NCBI GenBank assembly: GCA_949152475.1
Contig: OX424569.1
Location: 19,257,170-19,321,169, forward strand
DNA: 64,000 bases
Direction of reading: 5' to 3'
Origin: Terebella lapidaria
Taxonomy: Eukaryota; Annelida; Polychaeta; Terebellida; Terebellidae
Shown here: positions 21,140 through 33,938 of the stretch, one piece after another
Layout of the letters: the number at the start of each line of letters is the position of its first letter
Position numbering within the stretch: position 1 is the stretch's first letter
Program-made: the position numbers and the translations under genes
The notes under the pieces: model-generated
Databases searched by the model: none
Told to the model about the DNA's origin: nothing
What the model saw: the letters and a program-made list of their open reading frames with translations, nothing else

Positions 21140-24060
21140 GCACAATAACTTCAGTTTCTCTCGATGTATCTTTGCCAAATTCCACTACTGGTCAGAAATT
21201 TTCGACCTAGGGCTCTACATATATGCATGCATACATGATCCTGGCACAGAGATTTATCCAGACGCGATATGATGCGAGCTTGGTTCAGCGACCTGCTTGC
21301 CTCTTCCGCCAAATATCTTCGTATCCTGCCGATGTTTTGTACAAACATGTATGCTGTGCGACAGAGCTGGTTGACGTGCTGTTCCAAGGTTAGTTGGATA
21401 GTGTAGGGTCGTACACCACTCTGAGGTTCCCAACTGTACTGGAACATAAGATGCTGCAATCACCAACGCTAAAGGAGGAGTCTGAGATCCGAGACAGTTG
21501 ATGCTTCGATCCAAAACCCATGAGTTCTGTTTTCTCAGCGTTCGAGCTTACTGATCTACAGGGCATCCAAGGCCAAATGAAACACGTAGCTGGGTGTTGT
21601 CGTCTGCGTAGACATAGTAAGTCAAATCATGTCGCCTGATGATCTGACCCAGTGGAAGTGTGTAGATACAGAACAATTTAGGCCCCAGAACGGATCCCTG
21701 GGGGACTCCGTGTTCGAGTGGCACAGTTGCTGAAGCATCCTGACCAATCATGACCCTCTGGTACCTGAGGTAGGATGAGAAACAAGGTTGAACTGGTGAA
21801 ACCACGTTGTGATTGGAGTTGATCGATCATGATATTCTGATCTACCCTGTTGAAAGTGGCCGACAAGAAGCAGTAAAGCCACCGCTTGATTTTTGTGCAC
21901 CTTCTCCATGATGCTATTCTGGATATGTATTTCTTCTTATATGCCGATTGGAATTTGTTATGCGAGTTATTGGAGCTGAAGTGTTTTTCCATTTGAACTG
22001 CAACAGCTTTCTCTATGAGTTTTGACATAACTCATAGATATAGGTCTGTAACTTTTCAGGTTTGTCGGATCCAACTCGGTTTCTTCAACAATGGTTTCAC
22101 GGTGGCCTCCTTCCGTGCATCGGAGAATTTTCCTGTTGTCAAGGATTGGTTGATTATCTCAGTCAAGAAGGGAACTAATTCATTTGAGTATTCCTTCAGA
22201 AGCCACATGGGAACAGGATCTTGTTCATATGACTTTTGAGGTGATCTACTCAAAAGCTCCAACACCTCCTCCTCAGTCACCAGTCTGAGTTGATCCAGAA
22301 CTGGACAACATGTATCCTCCAGTCCCGGCTGGAGAATTACGGAAGGAACATCATCCTGTCTACTCACTAGGTGGTATCTTATGGTCAATATTTTGATGAC
22401 GAAGTACTGATTGAATCTTTCAGCAGGAATCTCTAGAATGGGAGTAGGTTTTCTTTGACACCCTAAGAGACTGTTCGACAGCTGCATGAGAGCCTTCTGG
22501 TCCCTCCCACATTCTACGACCTTGATGAAGTAGAAATCTGTTTGGTCACTTGAAGAAGTCTGTTTAGCTCATCACATTGTTGTTTGTAGATCTCACGATC
22601 AACAGTCCGTCCCGTCTTCTTGTATCGCCGTTCTAACTTCCATCACTTCCTTTTCTCAACCCGTATTCCATTCGTGTACCAAGGAGCATTTGGCTTTTGT
22701 TTGATGAGATGGTCGCATTCTGGAGCATGTATATCCAAGAGATCACGAAATGTGTCATTGAAATTGGAGACAAGCTCATCTGATGTTTCAGTCATACTCG
22801 GGAGATGTGACGATACATCTGATATGAAATCCTGTACACAGATTTGCGATACTCCATCCTGATTACAACTGGTTCTGGCTTTCGGACCCGAAGCTTGTAA
22901 TGGACTGCCAGATGATTTCCCGCTTGGTGACCATGTTTATTGAACAACATCGGATGCTGCACCGTGACCGTGCACTGTCTGTGTCCAGGATGGGATCACA
23001 GTCGTCCACCAAAACCAAATCGAGGGTGTGACATCATCGGTGCGTCGGTGCACTTACATGCTGCACATAGTCATGTGCTTGTGATATATCGATGAAACGA
23101 CGGGTCTCACTTTGTTCGGGAGATCAAAATTGATTTCACCAACAATGATGGGTTCCTTCGTCAACAATGTACACTTATCAAGGTAGTTTTGCTATTCGTC
23201 GAAGAACATGCTTAGTTTAAAGCAACTGCCTTCGAATGTATGCAATATTGTTTTAGAAACTAAATTTTAGTGCAATTCATCCAATATAAGATAATAAAAC
23301 ATATGCACATTGATTTTGATGATTACAATCCGTCCGAGTGGTCTTTCCATCCGTTTTAACACCCCTTTTATGCCAGTTTTGTATATAAACAAACGAAGTT
23401 CATCCCTCAAACTTGAATGTAAATAAATGCCCAAATTGCACTTTAAAAAGTTTGTCTCTACATATATAGTTTAGTTATGAGAAAATAGTCAGTGATATAC
23501 GGTTTTTTCATTCTACAATTTTTCATTATTGTTTACATCTGCGTGTGATGGATACAGTTCCTGTATTTATGCATGAAACGCCTGCTCAAATGAGCATAAT
23601 TTCCCAAAGGACTGGTTATAGTCATAACATTTGATGTGAGTACGTCTCATTCAATCAATTTCACAAGTTTAATATGAAATATATTTTTCACAAAAAATAT
23701 CGCCTGCTTCCAAAGCCAGTTGCTTTAGATCTGTTTGACTGTGATGGAAGCAGCTTGTACACCACTGCGAGACAACAACTGTCGTCATCACAACTCCATG
23801 AATTCAAAAGTGGTATATTCATTGGTCTGACTTGAGTTAACAAATTTCAATGATAGTTCAGTCTACACCACCATGGCCTGACCTTGGACTCGGGCGTGGC
23901 ACATGCTTTATATCATATCCTGGTGGGAGGACTTCCGCAATTATAACAATGTCAACCTCGGTCCCTAACCAAGTCTCTGTCACCGCTAATACATCAATGT
24001 CATGGTCAGTGATATATTCACACATTGACTCAGCTTTGTTTTTTTAATGATTGTACATTC
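21140..24060 (-). mobile_element. Decayed LINE (CR1/L2- or jockey-like), minus strand
   Basis: Reading leftward from about 24050 the minus strand shows pieces of a non-LTR element in the right order. The endonuclease start has HDIDVLAVTETWLGT and GYDIKHVPRP (24030-23880). The later endonuclease has EPIIVGEINFDLPNKVRP and HTLDLVLVDDCDPI (about 23170-22980). A linker has APWYTNGIRVEKRK (about 22660). The reverse transcriptase has a core GVPQGSVLGPKLF then YYVYADDNTQLRVSF (21720-21580), and a thumb TLEQHVNQLCRTAYMFVQNIGRIRRYL (about 21390-21310). Many stops and frame changes show it is dead. About 470-600 bp near 23235-23700 does not fit the element and is probably a later insertion. The clade is not resolved from motifs alone. 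It lies in the large VWA intron. Confidence 0.8.
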
Positions 24061-25204
24061 AAAACGCAAACAACAACGATGTTCTCACTTGGTGTTGTCC
24101 TGCAGACAATTTTCTCTGACCCACTCCTCTCAACACCTAATCCATGACATCATGATTTAACAGTTGTTATTGATCTCTCTCGTGCTGTTTTGGTCAAGAT
24201 TTTAATACTCTCTTCTATGTTTGTTTCAAAAATTCGACCAGTTGAGCACCAATTGGTCCCAAATATGGAACATACTTCAGTTTATTGCCTGTTTGGAACA
24301 ATTTATCACCTGTTTGAATAACCACTAAATACGAACTGTTAAATCTCAGCTATGACTAGCAAAGTAGATCAAATATATATTTACATGGTTCGTGATCAAA
24401 TTGTCAGGATAATAGGTTACATGATACATCACTTATTTCACGGAGACTTATTTCACGACGATATCAAGGCATGTATAATCTAATGAACATTCGCAAGGGA
24501 AACTAACAGAAGTATTGAATTTGCTGGTGATACTTCTGTTAGTTTCCCAAAAAAGCATGCAGCATATGTTAAGTAACGATCCGGGATAGTCCTGGACAGA
24601 CTTGGACAGTCCTGAATGGTTCGAGGTGATACGAGAAGGTCCAGCACATCACCCCGGCAGCTTTATATAGTTAAAAACAGGATGGAAATACAGTGTGGTG
24701 TTTGATATAGATTTATTGATACAGTTTTTGACACGTTCAACTTTTCAAGGAACACAGTAGATTTCATCAGTTATATCTTTATATAGATGCGTACGTTGCA
24801 TGAGCAGAGAAAGACAAATTTATTCAATTGGTATCTTATTGAATCATCTGAAAACTGTATGACACAAAAGTAAGGCAACTGAGAAAGGTCATTTGTGTAT
24901 ATTATGAATAAATACAACAGATAATACACATTCTTGGGGTGACCCAGTTTTGATATAATATGAAATGGAGAAAAAAACGTAAAGAAATGTGAACCTCATG
25001 CAAGGGTCAAGGACTAAATAAACAAATAAATACATGCTGAAAAATCCAAATCTGTAATCAAACTCTTAGACGATTTCCAAATCGATGATCCAAGTTCAAT
25101 TTCATATTGGAGAATGACGCCTCAAGGAAACATTTGGTCCATCAGTTGGAGAATGAACAGAGTTGAATGAATCCGACGCTTTCTGCTGGAACATAGCAGG
25201 CTGG
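24061..25204. other. Non-coding intronic stretch with a perfect hairpin
   Basis: No gene or recognisable element. The clear structure is a perfect 18-bp inverted repeat: GGGAAACTAACAGAAGTA at 24497-24514, a 16-base loop, and its complement at 24531-24548. The rest is AT-rich sequence; no LTR for the adjoining gypsy-like remnant could be found. Confidence 0.6.
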
Positions 25205-25892
25205 AGATGGTCAGGTGATTTCCTTTAGAACTTGGACCTTCGAATGGAAGCATTGCCGTCAGAGGAAGACAACGTCATCACAGTCTGATCGTCGGAATCA
25301 CTGGTTGGTCCAAACTTCCGGAGGTGGAAGAGGCCTCCTAGTAGAGGGAGTCGACCTCGGCAGCAATGGTGGTTGTAGAGCTGGAGGTGCTGATCTCGGT
25401 GGTGATGGTGGTGGACGAGATAGAGGTCTCGACTTCTCCCCCTCAGCAACGAGTGGCTGGCGGCCAGGCTCAGTTTCGGAGCCGACGGTACCAAGTGGCA
25501 AAATGAGATTCCAATGAAGCGCCTGACTCGACCTGTGCCATGTTTGGGTTTGAGACGATTAGGTTTCAGGTTAGAGGCTGTCTGAGCTATCTTCTCCGCA
25601 GCCATCTTGTGGGAGTAGGATATCCAGTATTGTAAATCCCGAATGTACTATGTACAGTCACCGACTGTTCCTTCTCCTTTGAACTGAAACTCCTGGTCCA
25701 TCGTAAGTGATGGAACTCTGCTGAACATGAGTTCGTATGGAGTGATTTCTGTGGCCTCATGTGCAATAAAGTTGTAGTCATGGACCAACGTACTCAAGTA
25801 ATCCTTTCACCTTGTCTTCTCATTCTGCAGTGTACCCAGCATCTTCATTAACGTATGATTCATCTTCTCGCAGGCTCCGTTACATAGGGGAT
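25205..25892 (-). mobile_element. Old gypsy-like LTR retrotransposon remnant, integrase C-terminal side
   Basis: On the minus strand this piece carries integrase-like text: HTLMKMLGTLQNE, DYNFIAHEATEITPYELMFS and a basic tail, as found after the catalytic core of gypsy-family integrases. It ends at the 5-bp target site GGGAT of the younger element at 25893-34067. The matching upstream part lies on the other side (34068-34180 and about 35275-36000). It is an old, heavily broken fossil; I found no LTRs for it. Confidence 0.7.
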
Positions 25893-26021
25893 TGTAATGT
25901 CTTGTGCCGCCACCTATAACCTACACTGCCACCTAGCTGTAGTTTTAGACAATAAACAGTTACTACCAGTAATCCGTGCTATATGCATACACCACACCAA
26001 TGCTGCACGTTAAACACTACA
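25893..26021 (+). repeat. 5' LTR of the gypsy element
   Basis: 129 bp, TG...CA ends, with an AATAAA poly(A) signal (GACAATAAACAG). Followed directly by the CTGGCGACGAGG primer-site segment. Confidence 0.93.
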
Positions 26022-26153
26022 CTGGCGACGAGGAATAAAACATAAAACAATCATTTCTGGATTAGATGACTGTGTGTGTGCACTGGAATAAACAGAAGAT
26101 ATTTTCTTGAATAATAAGGATTAATTAGCAGAGCAATTGAGCTAATCAGTGTC

Positions 26154-27495
26154 ATGGGAGACGAAGATCCAGACAGACAAGCAGGACCCATGGCTAGCCA
26201 GACTGCACCACCCCCACACGGTATACCAGACTTTCCACGGTTTGACCCAGATTCTGATGGCAGCTCAATTTCACCTCGGTGGAATAAGTGGATCCAGAGA
26301 TTCGACAATATGCTTGAGGCTATGGGCGTTTCGGTGGATTCACGCAAAAAAGCACTGCTTCTGCATCTAGCTGGGGAGAGGGTCCACGAGATATTCGATA
26401 CCCTTGATAAAAGTGCCGACGATGGAACATATCAATTTGCAAAAAGAGCACTCCAGACATATTTCTCTCCAAAGAAGAACACACAGATGAGATATATGTG
26501 TTCCGTAGCGCAAAACAAGTTGATGGTGAGACGCTGGATACATTTAACACCAGACTGAGAGTGTTAGCACAAAACTGTGAATTCTCAGACATGGACGCAG
26601 AGATTAAATCACAAATTGTCCAGAGCTGTTCTTCCAGCAGACTGCGACGCCGTGCACTGAGAGAGGCAGACATGACCTTGAAAGACTTACTGGAGGTAGG
26701 CAGAGCCCTAGAAGTATCAGAGATGCAAGCGTCTGGTATAGAAAAAGGTACCGACTTGACAACTGGTGTAAACAAACTAACACTTGGCAAGTCAAGTAAA
26801 CATAGGGACCACAAAAGAAGGCAGCATAAACAGAGCACACCAAAGGCCAAAACTCTCAAAAAAGGCCATAAATGTCGGAGATGTGGGGAAGCACTCCATA
26901 CAGATGGATATAAATCAAGCCCCGCATACAAAACAAAATGTGACTTCTGCGGCAACAGCAATCATCTGGCAAAATGCTGCTTCGCAAGAAAACGAGCTTT
27001 GAAGAAGGGAAACCAGGAGAAAACTGTGCACAAAGTTGACGGATACTCCAGTAGTGATGATGAATACACATACGCTGTCCATTCCTCTCCACGAAATCTA
27101 CCAATGACAAAAGTACGCATCGCTGGTACAAAAGTGGAAATGATGGTCGACTCAGGCGCGAGTATCAATATTCTGGACGAAACATCCTACGAAGCCATGC
27201 AACCATCACCAAAGTTATCCAAAGTGAGGACAAGGGTGTTGGCATATGGTTCGGAACAGCCGCTACAAGTCAGAGGTAAATTCCTTGCTGAAGTAGGATC
27301 AAAGTCTCGTATAACAACAGCAGAATTCTTTGTTGTGAAAAGCAGAAACGGATGTTTGCTCAGCTATGAGACAGCAAGCAACTTGAAAATCATTAAAGTG
27401 ATGTTGAATGCTATAAAGTCCACATCCAATGATCAACTAACCGAGATCTACCCAGACCTGTTCAAGGGACTTGGCAAGCTGAAGGGTAAGAAAGT
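26154..27495 (+). pseudogene. Gag-like and protease region of the gypsy element (fossil)
   Basis: Gag-like helical sequence from about 26154; cysteine/histidine zinc-knuckle-type motifs at about 26870-26990 (CRRCGEALH and CDFCGNSNHLAKCC), which in this family bind RNA; then an aspartic protease with the catalytic signature MVDSGASINIL near 27145. Coding is interrupted, and the region ends at the insertion point of the nested LTR element. Confidence 0.85.
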
Positions 27496-28231
27496 TGTGG
27501 CGATTTTGCCCTAAGCACGCGGCAGGTGATTGTAAACATAAATGCCATTTATGTGGCCTTTTCGTACTTGGCCTTGTTTTGACACGCTCCGTTCGAGCGT
27601 GCGTTGCCACGGCGACGCATTGTAATTTACGCTCCAGTAAACTATAACAATGGATCGATTAGACCTCGCGTGCGCCCTACAGCTTGTGGTGTATTATATA
27701 TACACTGGAAGCGACTCGATCGAGGAGATTGTCCGAGAGATCGAGACTAGGACGCACACGAGGCTCGCCATGAGCTTTGTGTTCCCTGGGTCTGAGTAGA
27801 GGGCTCCTAGAGCCCTGGGGACGATTTCCATGGGGAGGCCCGGGCTGGGAGAGACAAGTTGCTGACTCAGGGGCATACGCCCTGTGGATCGCCAGTTCTC
27901 TCCCTTCCCGGGACGTGTGACAGAGGCTCTGGCCAGCATGTCGGACTGTACGGGGTTCCGTCCCCGAGGCAGACCGCGGCTCGCCAGGCCCCGCCAGTTA
28001 ACACCGTAGGGATGAACTAGTTTCTGAACGGTGTCCGTAGGCCTGGGAGTGTCGGGTGGGCTGTTACCTGGTTACCGTTAATGCTGAAGTAGTTACCGTG
28101 TCCGCAGCGACCTCCGGTGAGCGGCCCTGCCGCAAAGATCTGGAATAGCGGATGCCTGTCCGCAAGGACTCGGATGAGAGAGGACTATCCTCGAGGATCC
28201 CGAAGAGCGGACGGTAGTCAATAACTTTACA
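27496..28231 (+). repeat. 5' LTR of the nested non-autonomous element
   Basis: 736 bp with a TATA-type stretch (GTGTATTATATATACACTGG) near 27690-27710 and a GC-rich downstream half. A short inverted motif TGCGTTGCCACGGCGACGCA lies near 27600. Confidence 0.9.
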
Positions 28232-28382
28232 TTGGTGCCGTGACCAGGATCAGTCCGACAGTGTTACATCGCAGCCTATCGTCACAGCGTTGTAGCCCCC
28301 TTCGTCCCTGGGGATCGCCCGCTCCTCAAGGACAACTCGTAAACCATGACGAAAGAAAGAGATAAGGCCAAAAATAAGGCTG

Positions 28383-29629
28383 ATGAACCCAAGGGGGGGG
28401 GGGGAAACGGGTGGAAACGTCGCGGACCACACCCGGTCACGCGACGGCCGCAGTGAGAATTCTTCGGATGACTCCGGCGGTAGGAAGGAACGTGCGGAGA
28501 CCTCCGTGGACAAGACCATGTCCGCGGAGTCGACTCCGGCGTCCCTGGCTCCGTCTCCGGACGACGAGTCGCGCCCTGAGGCGCAGCAACAGGGATTGCT
28601 ATCAGGGCCTGGCCCTGATCCGGTAGGCGCGGGAGGTGGAGCTGGCAACGGCGCTACCCCGCGCCCGCCTAAGTCCGGACGGCAGACGTGGCAGGCGACG
28701 CTCTTTCAGGGGACATCTCCGGATGTCCGGGATCGAGTGGTAGCCGGCCCGAGTACCTCCGGGCAAGCGGACCAGCAGTTCTGGATGCCACTTCCAGCCG
28801 GAAGAGCTCCTGCGAGGGCTCCCGGCCGGGAATCCAGACAGTCCGCGTCAGGCGGGATGGACCAGCTCACCCACACGCTGAGTGATGAACCCAAGGGGGG
28901 GGGGGGGAAACGGGTGGAAACGTCGCGGACCACACCCGGTCACGAGACGGCCACAGTGAGAATTCTTCGGATGACTCCGGCGGTAGGAAGGAACGTGCGG
29001 AGACCTCCGTGGACAAGACCCCGTCCGCGGAGTCGACTCCGGCGTCCCTGGCTCCGTCTCCGTCTTTGTCGGCCGTCATTGAGCGGCGCGCGTTCGACCA
29101 GGGTCGGACCGCCGCTCTTGCCGAGCAGTCCGAGGCGTCCGCCCCCGCCCCAGAGGTAGCCGCTAGGATGGAGCACCTGGAGGCTGAGAATGAGCAGCTA
29201 CGGCGTCGTTTTGACGAAGCCGAGGCCGCTCGGACTCGCCTACTCCAGGGCGCCGATGACCCCGAGTCATCCGCCCTGAACCAGGCGGCTCTCCGGCGGG
29301 CGGATGCCGCTTTGGAGCTGGCCATCTACCCATACCTAGTCCAGGTGTGGGGAGAACGGACGGCCGGTCCACAGCGCATGTTCCGCGACATTGCAGATCT
29401 CGGCGCGACATCTCTACCGGCCTCCGTCGTGATGGCTCCGTCAGGACCTGGATTGCAGGGCTCACCGCAGAAGCCCCTGCAAGCGCCACCGGGCCTGCCT
29501 CATCCGCCCGTGCAGCCGGCTTTCTCTATGCCGGCTCCGCTGCTTCCGCGGCGTAGGGACTCGTCACCGCCGCCAGACCCCAAGACAGGCGGCACGGATG
29601 AGGAGCCAATGACTACGGAGGAAGGCTAG
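28383..29629 (+). pseudogene. Gag-like open frames of the nested element
   Basis: Two overlapping open frames. The later one (29009-29629) encodes a protein with a proline/serine-rich start, a predicted coiled coil (EHLEAENEQLRRRFDEAEAAR) and a proline-rich tail; this resembles a structural gag-like protein but I recognise no conserved domain. About 180 bp at 28381-28560 is repeated directly at 28883-29063, including a poly-G run, so the interior has undergone an internal duplication. Fossil. Confidence 0.5.
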
Positions 29630-30155
29630 GGCACTAGCCTCGTCGCTGCACTTGTGCGGCGGCGTGCCGGAGTCGCTCCCACGGCTCCGCCCTGCCTCAG
29701 ACCCGTTCTGCGGATCTGAGGAGCCGGCCGGCAGGGCGGTCGGCAACATTTTTAGAGGTACTATCACTTTTGATCACTCGGTGTGTCGTTTTACAAAATT
29801 TCTAAATTTAAAGTTTAACCTTAAAGATATTCCAAAGACTCGACACACCGTCCTTTTCTAACGGATGACCTTCCAAGGTCATCACACGGTTTTGGACCAC
29901 CTCGGTCAAAATTTTAGCTTGTTTATGAGGATTTATTCAAAATTGCAAAGCGCGTTATAGTTTACTCCGTAAGTCCGGGGGTAGTTCCCCATTCTTCCAA
30001 AAGGGACTCTTAAAGTCCTAGTGTTTGCGCCGTGACTTCCGGGCGTTGCCATCTTGCCTTCTTCCGGCCCCCGCCATGCGAAGCCTTCGTTGGGTTTCGA
30101 GCATTTTGGGCGCGGGCGGAACATGTTGGGGACCAACATTGTAAGAAGGGGGTAA

Positions 30156-30891
30156 TGTGGCGATTTTGCCCTAAGCACGCGGCAGGTGATTGTAAACATA
30201 AATGCCATTTATGTGGCCTTTTCGTACTTGGCCTTGTTTTGACACGCTCCGTTCGAGCGTGCGTTGCCACGGCGACGCATTGTAATTTACGCTCCAGTAA
30301 ACTATAACAATGGATCGATTAGACCTCGCGTGCGCCCTACAGCTTGTGGTGTATTATATATACACTGGAAGCGACTCGATCGAGGAGATTGTCCGAGAGA
30401 TCGAGACTAGGACGCACACGAGGCTCGCCATGAGCTTTGTGTTCCCTGGGTCTGAGTAGAGGGCTCCTAGAGCCCTGGGGACGATTTCCATGGGGAGGCC
30501 CGGGCTGGGAGAGACAAGTTGCTGACTCGGGGGCGTACGCCCTGTGGATCGCCAGTTCTCTCCCTTCCCGGGACGTGTGACAGAGGCTCTGGCCAGCATG
30601 TCAGACTGTACGGGGTTCCGTCCCCGAGGCAGACCGCGGCTCGCCAGGCCCCGCCAGTTAACACCGTAGGGATGAACTAGTTTCTGAACGGTGTCCGTAG
30701 GCCTGGGAGTGTCGGGTGGGCTGTTACCTGGTTACCGTTAATGCTGAAGTAGTTACCGTGTCCGCAGCGACCTCCGGTGAGCGGCCCTGCCGCAAGGATC
30801 CGGAATAGCGGATGCGCGTCCGCAAGGACTCGGATGAGAGAGGACTATCCTCGAGGATCCCGAAGAGCGGACGGTAGTCAATAACTTTACA
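30156..30891 (+). repeat. 3' LTR of the nested non-autonomous element
   Basis: 736 bp, about 99 percent identical by eye to 27496-28231; followed by the short target duplication. Confidence 0.9.
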
Positions 30892-33599
30892 AAGTCAAGT
30901 TACACATTGACCCGACAGTAAAACCAACAAACATGCCACACAGACGCATACCTTTCCATATGCGGAAGAAAGTGGAGCAGGACCTCACATCTCTGGAAAA
31001 AGAAGATATCATAGAGAAAGTGACTGGTCCAACACCGTGGGTATCACCAATGGTAGCTGTCCCAAAACCCAAAGACACATCAAAAGTCAGGATTTGCGTT
31101 GACATGAGGCGTGTCAACAAAGTCATAAAGCGTGAAAGGCATCCAACGCCGACGATCGATGATGTTGTACATGATCTAAATGGTGCAACCAAATTCTCCA
31201 AAGTAGATCTCGCAAAAGGATATCATCAGATTGAGCTCCATGAGTGCAGCCGATACATCACCACATTCTCAACACACAGAGAACTCTATCGCTACAAAAG
31301 GCTCAACTTCGGAATCTCTTCAGCAGCAGAAGTCTTCCAGAACGTGATTGCAGAAGTGATAGCAGGCATACCTGGTGCGTTAAACATCAGTGATGACATC
31401 ATAATCTTTGGAGCATCACAAGAGCAACATGATGAAGCACTGCACGCTGTATTCAAACGGCTACAGGAAAGAGGTCTCACAGTCAACCAGAAGAAATGTG
31501 AATTCAACAAAGATGAGCTGAACTTCTTTGGACATATATTCTCCAGGGACGGAATTTCAGCCGACCCACAGAAGATTGAGGACATACAGAATGCAACCGA
31601 TCCTCAGAACCCTACTGAAGTACGCAGCATACTGGGAATGGCTAACTACTGCCTCAGGTATGTCCCTGACCTGGCCACGATAACAGAACCACTACGGAAC
31701 CTAACGAAGAAGGACGTTGAGTGGAAGTGGGGACCAGAGGAAGTACAAGCCCTAAGAAAACTTAAAAAGCTGTTCACAAACAACAGGACCATGGCTTTCT
31801 TCGACTCTGAGCTACAGACACACGTCATAGTGGATGCAAGTCCAGTTGGTCTGGCGGCTATATTGTCACAAACGGACAAAAACGGCAATGAACACATCGT
31901 TTCATATGCCAGCCGAGCTCTGACAGATGTAGAGCAGCGTTACTCACAGACGGAAAAAGAAGCACTCGCCATTGTATGGGGTTGCGAAAAATTCCATCTC
32001 TACATCTACGGAAGTAGGTTCGAGCTAATCACTGACCACAAATCACTGGAGCTCATATTCAACAATCCTGGATCAAAACCACCTGCACGCATACAGAGAT
32101 GGGCATTGCGATTGCAGCAATACAACTTCAAAGTGAAGTATCGTCCGGGCAAAGACAACCCAGCTGACTACATGTCACGTCATCCCAGTGGGAACCAGAA
32201 CATGGGTCAGAGGGCTGAACAAATGTCTGAAGAGTATGTGAGCTTCATAGCTCATAATACTGTCCCGAAAGCCATGACAATGGAAGAGATCTCAACAGCA
32301 ACAAAGGAAGATCCTGTTCTGCAAGACGTAATGATGTGCATCCAAACAGGCAAATGGCCAAAACATGATGACAGACTGGCTCCATACAAACGCCTCCGTG
32401 ATGTCCTAACAGTCACAAGCGACGGGGACATATTGCTGAGAGAATCACGCATTGTCATTCCTGAGAAACTACAACAGAAATCACTGGAACTTGCCCATGA
32501 AGGACACCAAGGCATTGTAAAATGCAAAAGGCTCGTCCGAGAAAAGGTGTGGTTTCCACAGATTGACCGGAAAATGGAAGAAGTGGTGAAAAGCTGTCTC
32601 GCATGTCAAGCTTCCACACCTGAGAAACACATTGAACCTCTGAAGATGTCAGGTTTGCCAGATGAAGCATGGACACAGCTGTCAGCTGATTTCTATGGTC
32701 CACTCCCTAGCGGCGAATATTTGCTGGTAATCATAGATGATTACAGTAGATTCCCGGTTGTAGAAATTGTGCGATCGGAATCCGCAAATACGGTCATACC
32801 AGTAGTGGACAAGGTATTTAGCATGTTCGGAATACCCAACATCCTGCGAACTGACAACGGCCCGCCATTCAACAGTGGTGCATTTCGAGACTTCGCCAAA
32901 CACCTAGGTTATGTCCATCGCAAAATCACACCATTGTACCCGCAGGCAAATGGTGAAGCACAGCAGTTCATGCGAAACATGGGAAAAATAATCGGATCTG
33001 CTAAAATCGAACAGAAATCATGGAAGCAGGAGTTGTACAAAATGCTGCGCAATTATCGCGCCACTCCACACATGAGCACAAGCCAAGCTCCAGCAACTCT
33101 ATTATTCAATAGAGATATGAAAATCAAGTTTCCAAAGCTTCAGCTAACATCTGCACCGGACTCCAAGCTCAAGGAGAAAGACCAAAAGGCAAAACACAAC
33201 ATGAAAGCAAGTGCAGACAAGAAGAATCAAGCCCGAGAAACTACCATCAAAGTTGGCGACAACGTACTTGTGCGACAGAAACGTGACAATAAATGGATGT
33301 CACACTACGAACCAAGACCATATGCTGTAACTGATGTAAAAGGCTCAATGGTAACAGCCGAAAATAATCAGAGAAAAATCACCAGAAATTCCTCACACTT
33401 CAAATTGGTCAACATCGACCGACAAGATGTCACAGACGAAGAAGAGGAGGAAGAGTACATCGACAGACAACTGAAACAACGCCAAGCAACAGGTGTCACA
33501 CCACCAACACCAAAACCGCCCACAATATCACCACCAAGCAAGCGGTACCCTCAGCGAGTACGCAATCCACCTGCATACCTGAAGGAATATAAGTTGTAG
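30892..33599 (+). pseudogene. Reverse transcriptase, RNase H and integrase region of the gypsy element (fossil)
   Basis: From about 31092 reverse-transcriptase motifs (RICVDMRRVNK, KVDLAKGYHQIEL, and the catalytic DD in NISDDIIIF near 31387); RNase H with VDASPVGLAAIL near 31830 and TDHKSLELIF near 32032; integrase zinc-binding segment HEGHQGIVKCKRL near 32497 to CLACQ; catalytic core with D in SADFYGPL near 32688, D in RTDNGPPF near 32850, and E in QANGEAQQF near 32950. The C-terminus is proline-rich and acidic with no chromodomain visible. The gene order RT-RNaseH-integrase places it in Ty3/gypsy. Part of a broken element. Confidence 0.92.
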
Positions 33600-33938
33600 G
33601 CCAAACACTGATCAGCATAAAGGGCAGAATAATCCCTTGATCAGTAGAAACATGAATGGTAGTCCACCCATTCATGATATCTATTTAGTAGCTATACATA
33701 TAACATAATGACAATAATGCATGATAATTCTTATCAAATAGGTGCACATAAACAGGATGCATGATCATCCCAACACAAAACGAACTGTGAAATCACTCCA
33801 TCGGATTATTATGGACTATAATGCGCTATAATGGACATATGATATCTGAGCAATCATAATATTGTGTGCTAGATTGAAATAACAGTATAATTCTAAGTAA
33901 TCGCACACATTTCTATTTTCAAGAAAAAAAGGAAGGGA

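Larger units (their letters stand above)
27496..30891 (+). mobile_element. Non-autonomous LTR element nested in the gypsy polymerase region
   Basis: Direct repeats of 736 bp (27496-28231 and 30156-30891) start TGTGGCGATT and end CTTTACA. The target duplication is AAGT (or AAAGT if the LTR ends one base earlier). After the 5' LTR comes TTGGTGCCGTGACCAGGA, placed as a primer site; AAGAAGGGGGTAA precedes the 3' LTR. The 1.9-kb interior is GC-rich and has only gag-like open frames, no polymerase or integrase, so it must have depended on another element. The LTRs differ at about eight positions, so it is young, and younger than its host element. It looks structurally whole for a polymerase-less element. 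Confidence 0.9.

Noticed and set aside
26320-26961. Minus-strand frames opposite the gypsy gag-like region
   Set aside because: Antisense of a recognised retroelement region; no motif of their own.
27596-27625. An RFX-type X-box (GTTGCCACGGCGAC) as a regulatory site
   Set aside because: A single near-palindromic match within an LTR; not enough to claim a factor site.
28250-29489. Minus-strand frames in the nested LTR element
   Set aside because: GC-rich sequence is open by chance on both strands; the plus strand matches the element's LTR orientation and primer site.
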